Shown here in pieces: positions 15,595 through 23,569 of a stretch of 64,000 bases of DNA. Source of the stretch: Oscillospiraceae bacterium (GTDB taxonomy: Bacteria; Bacillota; Clostridia; Oscillospirales; Ruminococcaceae); assembly GCA_014799395.1 (NCBI GenBank), contig JAAVID010000013.1, positions 1-64,000 of the forward strand. Reading direction: 5' to 3'. Under the pieces are notes generated by a model that worked only from the letters and a program-made list of their open reading frames with translations, ran no database searches and was not told the origin of the DNA. The position numbers and the translations under genes are program-made. Positions within the stretch are counted from its first letter, which is position 1, and each line of letters begins with the position of its first letter.

Positions 15595-16385
15595 TGCGGT
15601 TTAAGGGCTATGCGCTTTCCGTAAAGGGCGCGTCCCACGAAGAAACGGGCATAGGCTGTCAGGACAGCGCTCGGGTGTACATAGCGGAGCATTTCGCGGT
15701 CGCGGCGGTGTCAGACGGTCACGGAAGCGAAAAGCATTTCCGCTCCGCGGCGGGCAGCGAAATGGCTACCCGCGTGGCGATACGCTCGATATGCGACTTC
15801 TGCGAGCGCAACAACGGTCTTGACGGGATTTTCTTAGACAACCCCGACAACGCCGCGCGGAGGATAGCCGCGAACATAATCTGCGGCTGGAACAGCGAGA
15901 TCGCCGCGCATATCGGTCTGCTCCCCTTAAACAAGCGCGAGCGCGAGATATACGAAAAGTACGGCGGTATCGCGAACGAGGTAATGTACGGCGCAACGCT
16001 GATAGTCGCGGGGATAACGGAAAACGGCTGCTTCGGGCTTCAGATAGGCGACGGGAGCTTTTGTGCGCTCAGCGGCGAAAAAATGGTGTTCCCGGTTCCC
16101 GAGGACGTTAATCTGGTCGGCAATCTTACCACCTCCCTTTGCGATAACAACGCTATCGACAATTTCCGTCACTTCTACCGCAGGGGCGGTTTTTCGGGAG
16201 TTATGCTCTCGAGCGACGGACTGATAAACTCGTTCGTCAACGAAAACGATTATCTGAAATTCGGACGCAGAGTGCTCTCGGCAGTGGACAGCGGAACGAC
16301 CTCGGCGCTCGGCGAGCATCTGAAAACGCGTTCACGCAGCGGAAGCCGCGACGATATTTCCGTTTCGGCGATAACCACGGGATAA
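15594..16385 (+). CDS. PP2C-family Ser/Thr protein phosphatase
   Basis: A 263-residue PP2C phosphatase. The metal-binding motifs are VSDGHGSEKHF near residue 40, LQIGDGSF in the middle, LSSDGL, and the C-terminal SRDDISV. The N-terminus KGASHEETGIGCQDS is typical of the TerY-linked PP2C group. It would dephosphorylate Ser/Thr proteins, perhaps one bound by the vWA partner. Coupled to the vWA gene by a one-base overlap, and followed after 26 bp by the SseB-like gene. No kinase gene is in the cluster. Confidence 0.88.
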   Translation: MRFKGYALSVKGASHEETGIGCQDSARVYIAEHFAVAAVSDGHGSEKHFRSAAGSEMATRVAIRSICDFCERNNGLDGIFLDNPDNAARRIAANIICGWNSEIAAHIGLLPLNKREREIYEKYGGIANEVMYGATLIVAGITENGCFGLQIGDGSFCALSGEKMVFPVPEDVNLVGNLTTSLCDNNAIDNFRHFYRRGGFSGVMLSSDGLINSFVNENDYLKFGRRVLSAVDSGTTSALGEHLKTRSRSGSRDDISVSAITTG

Positions 16386-16411
16386 TGCCCGTAAAATAAA
16401 GGAGTAAAAAT

Positions 16412-17221
16412 ATGGCAAACAATAATTTAAATATCAACCGGAAACTGGAAAATCCCGCTATGCGCGAGCTTCTCGCAAAGCGCAAGGGGCTTGATCCCGC
16501 CAAGAACGACGACGTTAAGGAGGTTATGGGACGTCTCATCAACGAGATAGTTATGAACGCAAGGTTTCTGACCGTTGTTTCCTTTGACAAAAAGCCATTG
16601 TTAGCCGACGACGGAACGGTCGATCTTCAGGACGACACCAACATCAATTTCACTATGCTCAACAACACGAACAACGAGCATTTCTTCCCCGTGTTCAGCG
16701 AGAACGCGGAGCTTGAAAAGTGGGAGAACGCAAAGGTCGAGAATACCGTTCAGGTCACCTTTGACAACATCGCGGCAATGGTAGTTTCCAACAAAAACTG
16801 CGGAGGATTTGTCATCAATCCGTTCTCCGACAATATGACGATAAGCCGCGAGATCACCGTAAAGTGGCTTGAGAAAAAGCAGATGATGGTAAAGGGGCAC
16901 GCGCAGCACGTTATCTCGCCCGACTCGAAGTACGAATTCCACTCGCTCAATCCCTATCCTATGCTGCTTTCCAACAAGCTCTGTGAGACCGCAAAGTCGC
17001 TTCCCATAAACAAAATGTGGCTGCGCGGCATAACCCTCGAGGGCAGCGACGGCTATCTGCTGGCAGTCGATTTTACGGGCGACAGAATGGAAACATTCAC
17101 CCAGCTCGGAAATTCCGCGAGACAGTTCCTCGGCGATAAGTCGCTTCATATGATCGACTGCAAGGAGCAGTTCGGCAAGATAGCGACCGAAAATAATATT
17201 CCTATTTATTCCAAGGACTGA
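16412..17221 (+). CDS. SseB family protein
   Basis: A 269-residue protein resembling the SseB family (enhanced serine sensitivity). The N-terminal domain has RFLTVVSFDKKPLL, then TMLNNTNNEHFFPVFSENAELEKW, and a FVINPFSDNMTISREI segment that closes the SseB N domain. The C-terminal part (about 150-269) is a second small domain. The exact SseB biochemistry is not known. The start follows AAAGGAG. Third and last gene of the vWA-PP2C unit; 17222-17348 downstream shows no clear terminator. Confidence 0.6.
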   Translation: MANNNLNINRKLENPAMRELLAKRKGLDPAKNDDVKEVMGRLINEIVMNARFLTVVSFDKKPLLADDGTVDLQDDTNINFTMLNNTNNEHFFPVFSENAELEKWENAKVENTVQVTFDNIAAMVVSNKNCGGFVINPFSDNMTISREITVKWLEKKQMMVKGHAQHVISPDSKYEFHSLNPYPMLLSNKLCETAKSLPINKMWLRGITLEGSDGYLLAVDFTGDRMETFTQLGNSARQFLGDKSLHMIDCKEQFGKIATENNIPIYSKD

Positions 17222-17348
17222 GCCAACGCTCCGCGTTAAGTTTACCCGAGCTTAACAATTCGGAAATAATAAGTTTATTACGCGGCGATTTGGGCAAAAT
17301 CCACAAAACCCCGCTTGTTAATTCATCACTTTGTTAATGCATTTTCTG

Positions 17349-17377
17349 TGGACATTTTAACGAAAATATGCTATAAT
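17349..17377 (+). promoter_or_regulatory. Promoter for the small Cys-containing gene
   Basis: -35 TGGACA (17349-17354), 17-bp spacer, -10 TATAAT (17372-17377). Confidence 0.6.
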
Positions 17378-17417
17378 GTCAATAGAAAGAGAACTTTTTT
17401 ATCGGAGGGAAAATATT

Positions 17418-17633
17418 ATGGCAAAAAAGAAGTTGTTTGGAAATAATATCAAGCCGTCTTGTAAATATTGCGATTTCGGAACTCCCGGCACGGGTGACGT
17501 TATCAAGTGCGAGAAGTTCGGCGATATGAAGGCATACGACTCCTGCAAGAAGTATGTTTATAACCCGCTCAAGCGCATTCCGAAAAAGGAGCTTTCGCTT
17601 GCGAACTCCGCGGTCAATGACATTGACTTTTAA
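17418..17633 (+). CDS. Small conserved-looking Cys protein of unknown function
   Basis: 71 residues. Contains SCKYCDFG, then IKCEKFGDM and YDSCKKYVYNPLKR, so four Cys that could bind a metal, followed by basic and then acidic ends. I do not recognise a named family, though proteins of this shape are common in Clostridia. The start follows CGGAGGG. It has its own promoter and terminator, so it is likely real and expressed. rimI follows after the terminator. Confidence 0.7.
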   Translation: MAKKKLFGNNIKPSCKYCDFGTPGTGDVIKCEKFGDMKAYDSCKKYVYNPLKRIPKKELSLANSAVNDIDF

Positions 17634-17638
17634 TTTGC

Positions 17639-17665
17639 AAAGCCCGCTTTTGGCGGGCTTTTTTC
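17639..17665 (+). terminator. Rho-independent terminator
   Basis: AAGCCCGC-TTTTG-GCGGGCTT followed by TTTTC. It ends only 16 bp before the rimI GTG. Confidence 0.85.
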
Positions 17666-17680
17666 TTATGGAGGATAATT

Positions 17681-18088
17681 GTGGATAACTTTAAGGAACT
17701 GTACGCGATAGAGCGCGAATGCTTTGGCGATTCGTGGACAAGCGAAATGCTGAGGGAGGAATGGGAAAATCCGCTCTCCGTCACGGTCGCGCACCGCGAG
17801 GACGGACGGCTCGCAGCGTTCGCGCTGGGACGCGTGGCCGCCGATGAGGGGGAGCTGTATCAGATCGGAACGCTTTGCGAATTCCGCAGACGCGGTATCG
17901 CCGAAAAAATGCTCGCGGAGCTGCACGATAAAATGCGCAAAAAAGGCGCGGCTGTGTGCTTTCTCGAGGTGCGCAGCCGGAACGTCTCGGCGATAGCGCT
18001 GTACGAAAAATGCGGCTACGAGCGCATTTCCGTGCGCAAAGGCTATTATCCCGACGACGACGCGGTTATAATGAGGAAAGAATTATGA
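17681..18088 (+). CDS. rimI: Ribosomal protein S18-alanine N-acetyltransferase
   Basis: A 135-residue GNAT enzyme. The acetyl-CoA motif RRRGIAEKML lies at about residues 70-80, and FLEVRSRNVSAIALYEKCGY then RKGYYPDDDAVIMRKEL are diagnostic for RimI. It acetylates the N-terminal Ala of ribosomal protein S18. The start codon is GTG, six bases after GGAGGATAATT. It sits alone rather than with tsaB/tsaD. Its stop overlaps the next ATG. Confidence 0.88.
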   Translation: MDNFKELYAIERECFGDSWTSEMLREEWENPLSVTVAHREDGRLAAFALGRVAADEGELYQIGTLCEFRRRGIAEKMLAELHDKMRKKGAAVCFLEVRSRNVSAIALYEKCGYERISVRKGYYPDDDAVIMRKEL

Positions 18089-18654
18089 TGACACTCTATC
18101 ACGGAAGCAATATCAAGGGACTAAAGGAGCTGAAACCGAATTTAGCCGACCACGACCGCCCTTATGTGTACCTTACGACTATTGACGTGGTTGCGGCATT
18201 CTATCTCTGCAACGCGGTTGAACGCCCCTACTACTGGTTTCCATACGGATTTGACGGAGGTGTTCCCGTATACAACGAGCTGTACCCGAACGCGCTACGC
18301 GAGGTCTCCGATGGGGTAAGCGGCTGCATTTATACTGTTCGCGTCTCGGAAAACGATGTGATCCCGTTTGCGAATATTCCCTGCGCAAGGCTCGCGACAA
18401 TGCCCGTTTCGGTTTCGGAGAGCCTGCTTGTCGACAACGCATACACGTTATTTAGGGAATATGAGCGTTTGGGTAAAATGAAGATCGGACGATTTGAGGA
18501 CAAATCGCCAAAGGAATTGGAAATGTTTTACAAAATGATTATAGAGGTAATGCGCGAAAAGGAAATGCAGAATGCCCCCGACTGTTCCTATTCGCGGTTC
18601 GTACGCGAAAAACTGCCGTCGGTGTGGGAAAGATTTATTGTTGAAACGAACTAA
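18085..18654 (+). CDS. YHGS-motif protein, possible ADP-ribosyltransferase-like fold
   Basis: A 189-residue protein of unknown function, overlapping the rimI stop (ATGATGA). The opening MTLYHGSNIKGLKELKPN and then YVYLTTIDVVAAFYL recall DUF3990 and related proteins with an ADP-ribosyltransferase-like fold: a YHGS strand, a YLT strand and a later Glu. A clear Q/ExE motif is not obvious. The second half is helical with conserved-looking KSPKELEMFYKMI and SYSRFVREKLP. GAGGAAAG precedes the tandem ATGs. The fold assignment is inference from a short motif. Confidence 0.6.
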   Translation: MMTLYHGSNIKGLKELKPNLADHDRPYVYLTTIDVVAAFYLCNAVERPYYWFPYGFDGGVPVYNELYPNALREVSDGVSGCIYTVRVSENDVIPFANIPCARLATMPVSVSESLLVDNAYTLFREYERLGKMKIGRFEDKSPKELEMFYKMIIEVMREKEMQNAPDCSYSRFVREKLPSVWERFIVETN

Positions 18655-18726
18655 TGAGCGGTTTGCTTGCCGAGGAGGTTCGCTATTTCAAAGCACTCTA
18701 TGAGCTTGCTGTTTGTCGGACAGCAT

Positions 18727-18773
18727 AAAAAAGAGCCAGCGCTCCCGGAAAATTCCCGTGGGAACATTGGCTC
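18727..18773 (-). terminator. Terminator of the JAMM-protein operon
   Basis: On the minus strand GAGCCAATGTTCCC pairs imperfectly with GGGAGCGCTGGCTC, followed by TTTTTT. Confidence 0.75.
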
Positions 18774-18800
18774 AAAGGCTCCGCTATTCAATTTTAGCAG

Positions 18801-18974
18801 TCAACTTATTTTGCGGGATTTCTCAAGCTCTTTCGCCGCCTTGCGCTGTCTGATTCGCTCGCGCGTTTCTGCCATTATCTTGTCCTCCTCTTCTTTAGAA
18901 AGCGGAGGCTGATCTTTATCCGGAGGAGTCATAGCATAACCGTCAAATTCTTCAGCTCCAACAGGTTTTTTCAT
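18801..18974 (-). CDS. Small charged protein downstream of the JAMM gene
   Basis: 57 residues. The first half is Pro/Asp-rich (DGYAMTPPDKDQPPLSKEEED) and the second half is a charged helix with many Arg, Lys and Glu. No family recognised. The start at 18974 follows AAAGGAG, and the upstream gene's stop lies within that binding site, so the two are tightly coupled. The small size and coupling would suit an immunity or adaptor protein, but this is a guess. Confidence 0.55.
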   Translation of the reverse strand: MKKPVGAEEFDGYAMTPPDKDQPPLSKEEEDKIMAETRERIRQRKAAKELEKSRKIS

Positions 18975-18979
18975 GGAAA

Positions 18980-19579
18980 TCACTCCTTTACAATCTCATA
19001 TTCCAACCCGTATTCATCGTAAACTTCTTTATGTGCTCTGTCAACGTCAACGCCGCGTTTATAAGCCATAGCGATATCTAATTGAACCACGTCGGGATCG
19101 TCAATATATTCCTCACCGCGATGATAAGAATACACTTGTCCATTATGCCCCACTACAATCCCTAGCGAATAATCAAACTTAAATGCTGAATTAAAATCAT
19201 CAACGCTCGGCGGAAATCCTTCCGGGTGAGTGTGTAACGCAATTACAGGAATGTTATCCGCTTTGGCTTCTATTAAAGCTGTTTTTATTTCTTCGTTATG
19301 ATTTATACTCTGTTCAAACGGAGTGTTAAGCTGACTTGCCATTATTTCGCCCGTATTGCCATTGATGATGTACATATCCTCATAAAGTGTGCCGTTCCTA
19401 TGTGTTATCGCATTTCGTGCACATTTCAAAAGCGTTTCGTTAACTGCCTTGTTTTGTGTAATGCTCTTGAATTTATTGGCAAACTCGTTTGAGTTTATGT
19501 ATTTCATATCGGCATATATTGAATCATCACCATAGGGAATGCCGTATTCCTGTTCGCGTTCTGCCGAGATAGTATTCAC
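18980..19579 (-). CDS. JAB/MPN (JAMM-motif) metallopeptidase-like protein
   Basis: About 199 residues. The C-terminal half carries a JAMM-like metal site, ALHTHPEGFPPSVDDFNSA (HxH...S..D), followed by LGIVVGHNGQVYSY, as in JAB/MPN domains and RadC-like proteins. The catalytic Glu may be one of the Glu in NHNEEIKTALIEA. The N-terminal region is helical and unassigned; it recalls domains attached to phage head or toxin proteins. An upstream ATG lies inside the -10 box, so the GTG at 19579, after AGGAAG, is preferred. The substrate is unknown. Confidence 0.7.
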   Translation of the reverse strand: MNTISAEREQEYGIPYGDDSIYADMKYINSNEFANKFKSITQNKAVNETLLKCARNAITHRNGTLYEDMYIINGNTGEIMASQLNTPFEQSINHNEEIKTALIEAKADNIPVIALHTHPEGFPPSVDDFNSAFKFDYSLGIVVGHNGQVYSYHRGEEYIDDPDVVQLDIAMAYKRGVDVDRAHKEVYDEYGLEYEIVKE

Positions 19580-19598
19580 TCTACCACTTCCTACCCTC

Positions 19599-19628
19599 AT
19601 TATACCACGTCGATCTGTTATTTGTCAA
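19599..19628 (-). promoter_or_regulatory. Promoter for the JAMM-protein operon
   Basis: Minus strand: -35 TTGACA (19623-19628), 18-bp spacer, -10 TATAAT (19599-19604). It leaves a leader of only about 13 nt before the GTG. 19629-19714 shows no other feature. Confidence 0.7.
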
Positions 19629-19714
19629 TACCTTTCCGCCGTCGAATTTAAGGGTACACCGACAATTGACTGTCTCCTCAACGTCCGCGCCGAGCGAGGT
19701 ATCGGAACATCGGT

Positions 19715-20503
19715 TCAAAGCGTACTATTACGATCGAGCTGCCGCTTGACGATAAGAAAAACCGCGCTCCCCGCAAACACTAAAATACTGATGATCTGCG
19801 AGGTAGACAGCCCGAACAAGAACCCGCGGTAATCGTCGCCGCGCAGGAATTCCAGGAAAAATCTTCCAACGGGATATATCAGCAGATAAAGCGCGAGCAG
19901 TCTGCCGCGCAGACGGTTTGTCCTCGCCAGCAGGAACCATATCAGCACGAACAGCGCGAATTCAAAGCCTGCCTCGATAAGCTGAACGGGAACGCGCGGA
20001 ACGCCGTTAGCGCTCGCCACCAGCGCGTTTGTGAACGTTATGCCGTGCTCCCACTCGATCCCGTAGCAGCAGCCGCCCATAAAGCAACCTATCCTCGCGA
20101 AGCCGTGCAGCAGCGCGATAGTCGGCGCGGCGCAGTCCGTTACGATGTCGGCGGGGAGCTTCTGAACCCTTGCCGAGATACCGCCCGCAGCAAGTCCGCC
20201 GAGCAGTCCGCCGTAAAATACCGAGCCGCCGAAAATTGCCGCAAAGCGCTGCCAAAAGTTCACAAAATTCCTCGGCGTGAATAATTGTGGGATATATTTC
20301 GCCATTGTAACGCCGTACAGCAGGTGCATACCGATAAACACGCCGATAGACGAAAACAGGAACACAAATATCATCGGGACATCCTCGCCCGTAAAACGCT
20401 TGAAATAGTATACCCCAAGCGGACAGGCGGTGAATATCCCGACCAGCGCGCATATCATATAGGTGCCGATAAAATGTCCGAAAATCTCAAATCCCGGAAA
20501 CAT
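19715..20503 (-). CDS. lgt: Prolipoprotein diacylglyceryl transferase
   Basis: A 262-residue membrane enzyme with about seven hydrophobic segments. Lgt hallmarks are the FYGGLLGG segment, HGFARIGCFMGGCCYG (the Lgt signature with its conserved Arg), PVQLIEA, and YPVGRFFLEFLRGDDYRG near the C-terminus. It transfers diacylglycerol from phosphatidylglycerol to the lipobox Cys of lipoproteins, such as the several lipoproteins in this window. It lies 21 bp after the DUF4190-like gene on the same strand. Confidence 0.92.
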   Translation of the reverse strand: MFPGFEIFGHFIGTYMICALVGIFTACPLGVYYFKRFTGEDVPMIFVFLFSSIGVFIGMHLLYGVTMAKYIPQLFTPRNFVNFWQRFAAIFGGSVFYGGLLGGLAAGGISARVQKLPADIVTDCAAPTIALLHGFARIGCFMGGCCYGIEWEHGITFTNALVASANGVPRVPVQLIEAGFEFALFVLIWFLLARTNRLRGRLLALYLLIYPVGRFFLEFLRGDDYRGFLFGLSTSQIISILVFAGSAVFLIVKRQLDRNSTL

Positions 20504-20524
20504 ATATACCCCCGATAATCGTTT

Positions 20525-20830
20525 TCATCCAAGTTTTTCCAGAACATCCGTGAACACGTCCATACCCGTCAGCGAGCACAGACCGCACATCTTGCAGGAA
20601 AGGCTGAATAATCCGCCGCTCGCCGAAATTACGCCTAAGACGATACCGCCCACCGCAACGCTTTTGCATTCGGGCTCGATACCCTTGTTAATGCGCGAGA
20701 GCGCCATAACCCCGAAAACTATGCCCGCGATCGAGCACAGCGGCGCAACGTACTCGGCAAAAGGAACAAACATTCCGAATCCCAGAATGCCGCATACCAA
20801 TGAAACTATCGACATATTTTTTACTGTCAT
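20525..20830 (-). CDS. DUF4190-like small membrane protein
   Basis: 101 residues with two hydrophobic hairpin helices: VSLVCGILGFGMFVPFAEYVAPLCSIAG region and SVAVGGIVLGVISASGGLF. The glycine-rich SIAGIVFGVMALSRINKG turn is typical of DUF4190 proteins. A Cys-rich loop (SCKMCGLCSL) follows. Function unknown. It is the first gene of a two-gene unit with lgt, starting from a promoter divergent to that of aguA. Confidence 0.7.
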   Translation of the reverse strand: MTVKNMSIVSLVCGILGFGMFVPFAEYVAPLCSIAGIVFGVMALSRINKGIEPECKSVAVGGIVLGVISASGGLFSLSCKMCGLCSLTGMDVFTDVLEKLG

Positions 20831-20880
20831 AACTACCTCTTAAAAATTTATCGGAACGCAGCGCTCCGAGCCACACTTTC

Positions 20881-20909
20881 ATTATAACAGAAAACGCGGG
20901 CTTTTGCAA
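20881..20909 (-). promoter_or_regulatory. Promoter for the DUF4190-lgt unit
   Basis: Minus strand: -35 TTGCAA (20904-20909), 17-bp spacer, -10 TATAAT (20881-20886). Confidence 0.7.
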
Positions 20910-20928
20910 GGCTTTTCGCGCGGAAATA

Positions 20929-20957
20929 TTGCATTTTTTCTCCAATCGTGCTATAAT
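20929..20957 (+). promoter_or_regulatory. Promoter for aguA
   Basis: -35 TTGCAT (20929-20934), 17-bp spacer, -10 TATAAT (20952-20957). It is back-to-back with the lgt-unit promoter, the -35 boxes being 19 bp apart. Confidence 0.7.
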
Positions 20958-20986
20958 AAAAATAAGTCATTCAAGGAGGACACGCA

Positions 20987-22090
20987 ATGAAGATAATCAA
21001 CTCCACGCCAAAGGCGGACGGCTTTTATATGCCCGCCGAATTTTCGCCGCACTACGGGTGCATTATGATATTCCCCGAGCGCTCGGACAGTTGGCATTAC
21101 GGCGGCTACGCGGCTCGGAAAGCGTTCGTGAAGATCGCCGAGACTATCGCGCAAAGCGAACGGCTCACGGTCTGCGCCTCCGAGCGGCAGTACGAAAACG
21201 CGCGGCGTATGCTTCCCGACAACATTCGCGTGGTCGAGATGTCCTCAAACGACTCGTGGGCGAGAGATTACGCGCCGACCTTCGTCACGGACGGAAAGGA
21301 CATCCGCGGCATAAACTGGGGCTTCAACGCCTGGGGCGGTCTCGAGGACGGACTGTATTTCCCTTGGGATCTGGACAATAAAATGGCGCGGAAATTGTGC
21401 GATCTGTACGAAAAAGATATGTACGATTTGGGCAATTTTATACTTGAGGGCGGCTCTATCCACGTCGACGGCGAGGGCACCTGCATTACTACCGAGGCTT
21501 GTCTGCTCAGCAAGGGAAGAAATTCAATGCTCACAAAGGCGGAAATTGAGAATTATCTTCACGAGTATCTGAACATTGAAAAGGTCATCTGGCTCAAAAA
21601 CGGCATTTACAAGGACGAGACCAACGAGCACGTCGACAATATCTGCGCGTTTGTGAAGCCGTCCGAGGTGGTTCTCGCGTGGACGGACGACGAGAACGAC
21701 CCGCAGTACGCTATGTCGAAGTCGTGCTACGATATACTTTCCCGCGAGACCGACGCAAAGGGGCGGTCGATAACCGTCCACAAGCTGCGCTGTCCAAAGC
21801 CCGTCACGATCACCGCCGAGGAGTGCGGAGGGCTGGACACTATGGATTTTCAGCCGACGAGAACTCCCGGGGAGCGTCTCGCCGCGTCATACGTCAACTT
21901 CTACATCGCGAACGGCGCGGTGGTAATGCCGTTCTTCGGCGACCCTGCCGACGAGCCCGCGCGCGATCTGCTGGCGGAGCTCTTCCACACGCGCGAGGTC
22001 GTTCCCGTCTACGCGCGGGATATACTGATAGGCGGCGGAAATATCCACTGCATTACACAGCAGATACCAATATTCGGAGGTGCGAAATGA
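20987..22090 (+). CDS. aguA: Agmatine deiminase
   Basis: A 367-residue enzyme of the agmatine deiminase/PAD family, converting agmatine to N-carbamoylputrescine plus ammonia. Diagnostic parts are the early DGFYMPAEFSPHYGCIMIFPER, SNDSWARDYAPTFV, LEGGSIHVDGEGTC, NEHVDNICAFV, and the C-terminal GGGNIHCITQQ with the catalytic Cys. Family length is about 365-370. The start follows AAGGAGGA. aguB lies 1.5 kb downstream on the same strand, so the two complete the plant/bacterial agmatine route to putrescine. Confidence 0.95.
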   Translation: MKIINSTPKADGFYMPAEFSPHYGCIMIFPERSDSWHYGGYAARKAFVKIAETIAQSERLTVCASERQYENARRMLPDNIRVVEMSSNDSWARDYAPTFVTDGKDIRGINWGFNAWGGLEDGLYFPWDLDNKMARKLCDLYEKDMYDLGNFILEGGSIHVDGEGTCITTEACLLSKGRNSMLTKAEIENYLHEYLNIEKVIWLKNGIYKDETNEHVDNICAFVKPSEVVLAWTDDENDPQYAMSKSCYDILSRETDAKGRSITVHKLRCPKPVTITAEECGGLDTMDFQPTRTPGERLAASYVNFYIANGAVVMPFFGDPADEPARDLLAELFHTREVVPVYARDILIGGGNIHCITQQIPIFGGAK

Positions 22091-22893
22091 TCGAGATTGT
22101 ATTTGGCGAAAGCGAAGCGGGCGCGATGAAGATCGCATTACGCCGCGAAAGAGGACTTGGAAACGATGTTGTCTGTCTGCCGCTGATGCTGGATATCGGT
22201 GATATATCACAGCCCGTGTTAAGTAAATATCGCCGCGATCTGCTTTACAGAATGCTTTATCAAGAGCAATGGGGCGCGGACGAGGAAATGAAAGCCGAGA
22301 TGAAAGCGCTCGGGACAGCGTATTCGCATGAACTTACGCGGTTTAAGGGCTACTTAAAAAGCGCCGAGCCGCTGCGAATTTGGTACAGCGACGCGCCGTA
22401 TTCGCTGTGCGGGCTTATGTGGCTCTGTGGTAAGCTTCGTCGGTACGGCGGCAAGGTTTACGCGGTCAAGCTGCCGAGCCTGACCGTTATGGGAGAAACA
22501 GCCGTCGAATACTCCGGCCGGGGCGAGGTCGAGCCGCGTCAATTTGCGGAAATGCTGCCGCTTCAGCGAAAGCTCTCCCCTATTGAGATTACGACAAACG
22601 CAGTCCGCTGGGATAAACTGAAACACGAGAACGCTCCTCTCCGCGCGGTCATAAACGGCTCTGTTATAAGCGTTCCCGACAATTTCTACGATTTCCTGAT
22701 ATGGAAGTACTCGGGAGAAAAGCCTGTCCGCGAGGCCGAGCTTATCGGAAAAATTCTCGGCGAGAACAGACTTGGCGTGGGAGACTGGTGGTACGCGGCA
22801 AGGATCGACAAATATATCAAAACACATCACATAGAGATCGTCGAAAATTCAGATAAAAAATACGAAAGAATTCTCCGTTTAAATCGAGTTTAA
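22087..22893 (+). CDS. DUF1835 / DUF3658-like protein
   Basis: 268 residues, starting inside the aguA stop (ATGA). The N-terminus MIEIVFGESEAGAMK and the segment LRIWYSDAPYSLCGLMWLC are typical of DUF1835, and the C-terminal helical part including KLGVGDWWYAARID-like residues resembles DUF3658. Proteins of this type are common accessory genes of unknown role. The overlap with aguA indicates co-translation, though a biochemical link to agmatine is not evident. 22894-23080 downstream holds short AT-rich hairpins (GCATTTT/AAAATGC and CCGAAA/TTTTCGG) and no gene. Confidence 0.7.
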   Translation: MIEIVFGESEAGAMKIALRRERGLGNDVVCLPLMLDIGDISQPVLSKYRRDLLYRMLYQEQWGADEEMKAEMKALGTAYSHELTRFKGYLKSAEPLRIWYSDAPYSLCGLMWLCGKLRRYGGKVYAVKLPSLTVMGETAVEYSGRGEVEPRQFAEMLPLQRKLSPIEITTNAVRWDKLKHENAPLRAVINGSVISVPDNFYDFLIWKYSGEKPVREAELIGKILGENRLGVGDWWYAARIDKYIKTHHIEIVENSDKKYERILRLNRV

Positions 22894-23080
22894 AAAATGT
22901 TTACTTTTCCGCTCAAAAAAAGCATGTTTTTTCGAGTGGATAAAAATCGTGTTTTACTTATTGTTAAGCGATTTTGACGATATAAAAAAGCATTTTGAAT
23001 TTATCGAAAAACGATAATTAAAAATGCTCCGAAATCTGTCGAAAAACAGAGACTTTTCGGAGAGAAAACGGAGGGATAAA

Positions 23081-23569
23081 ATGTCCGAGGAAAACACAGA
23101 TTGGGGCAAATCCGTCGCGGGAGTGGTTTTGCGTGACGGAAAGGTTCTGCTGACACGTCACACATACGGCGCGGGAAAGGGACGGCTGATAATCCCGGGA
23201 GGCTATCTGCAAAACGGAGAATCGCCCGAAACCGCGTTGCGGCGCGAATTTCTCGAAGAAACGGGCGTTGAGGTCAAGCCCGTCGGAATGCTCGGAGTCC
23301 GCTTTAATATGCACGACCGGTACGTTATATTCCTTGCGGAGTATGTCGGAGGTGAGGCGCGTTCCGATCACGACGAGAACAGCGAAGTTATCTGGCTGGA
23401 AACAGAGAAAGCGCTTACCGCCGAGGACGTTCCCGACCTGTCCAAAAAGCTGATACGCGCCGCCGTAAACGGCTCTGTTATGCCGATCGTCGAATATGAA
23501 CACAGTGAAAAATACGCGCCGACAAGCCTGTACTGCACGGGCTTCGACGGCGAAAGGAGCACAAAATGA
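23081..23569 (+). CDS. NUDIX hydrolase
   Basis: A 162-residue NUDIX protein. The Nudix box GGYLQNGESPETALRREFLEETGV is given here in two parts: GGYLQNGESPE followed by REFLEETGV, with all invariant residues of GX5EX7REUXEEXGU. It hydrolyses nucleoside diphosphates linked to another moiety; the exact substrate is unknown. The start is at 23081 after CGGAGGG. Its stop overlaps the aguB start (ATGA), so it is translated with aguB. Confidence 0.85.
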   Translation: MSEENTDWGKSVAGVVLRDGKVLLTRHTYGAGKGRLIIPGGYLQNGESPETALRREFLEETGVEVKPVGMLGVRFNMHDRYVIFLAEYVGGEARSDHDENSEVIWLETEKALTAEDVPDLSKKLIRAAVNGSVMPIVEYEHSEKYAPTSLYCTGFDGERSTK

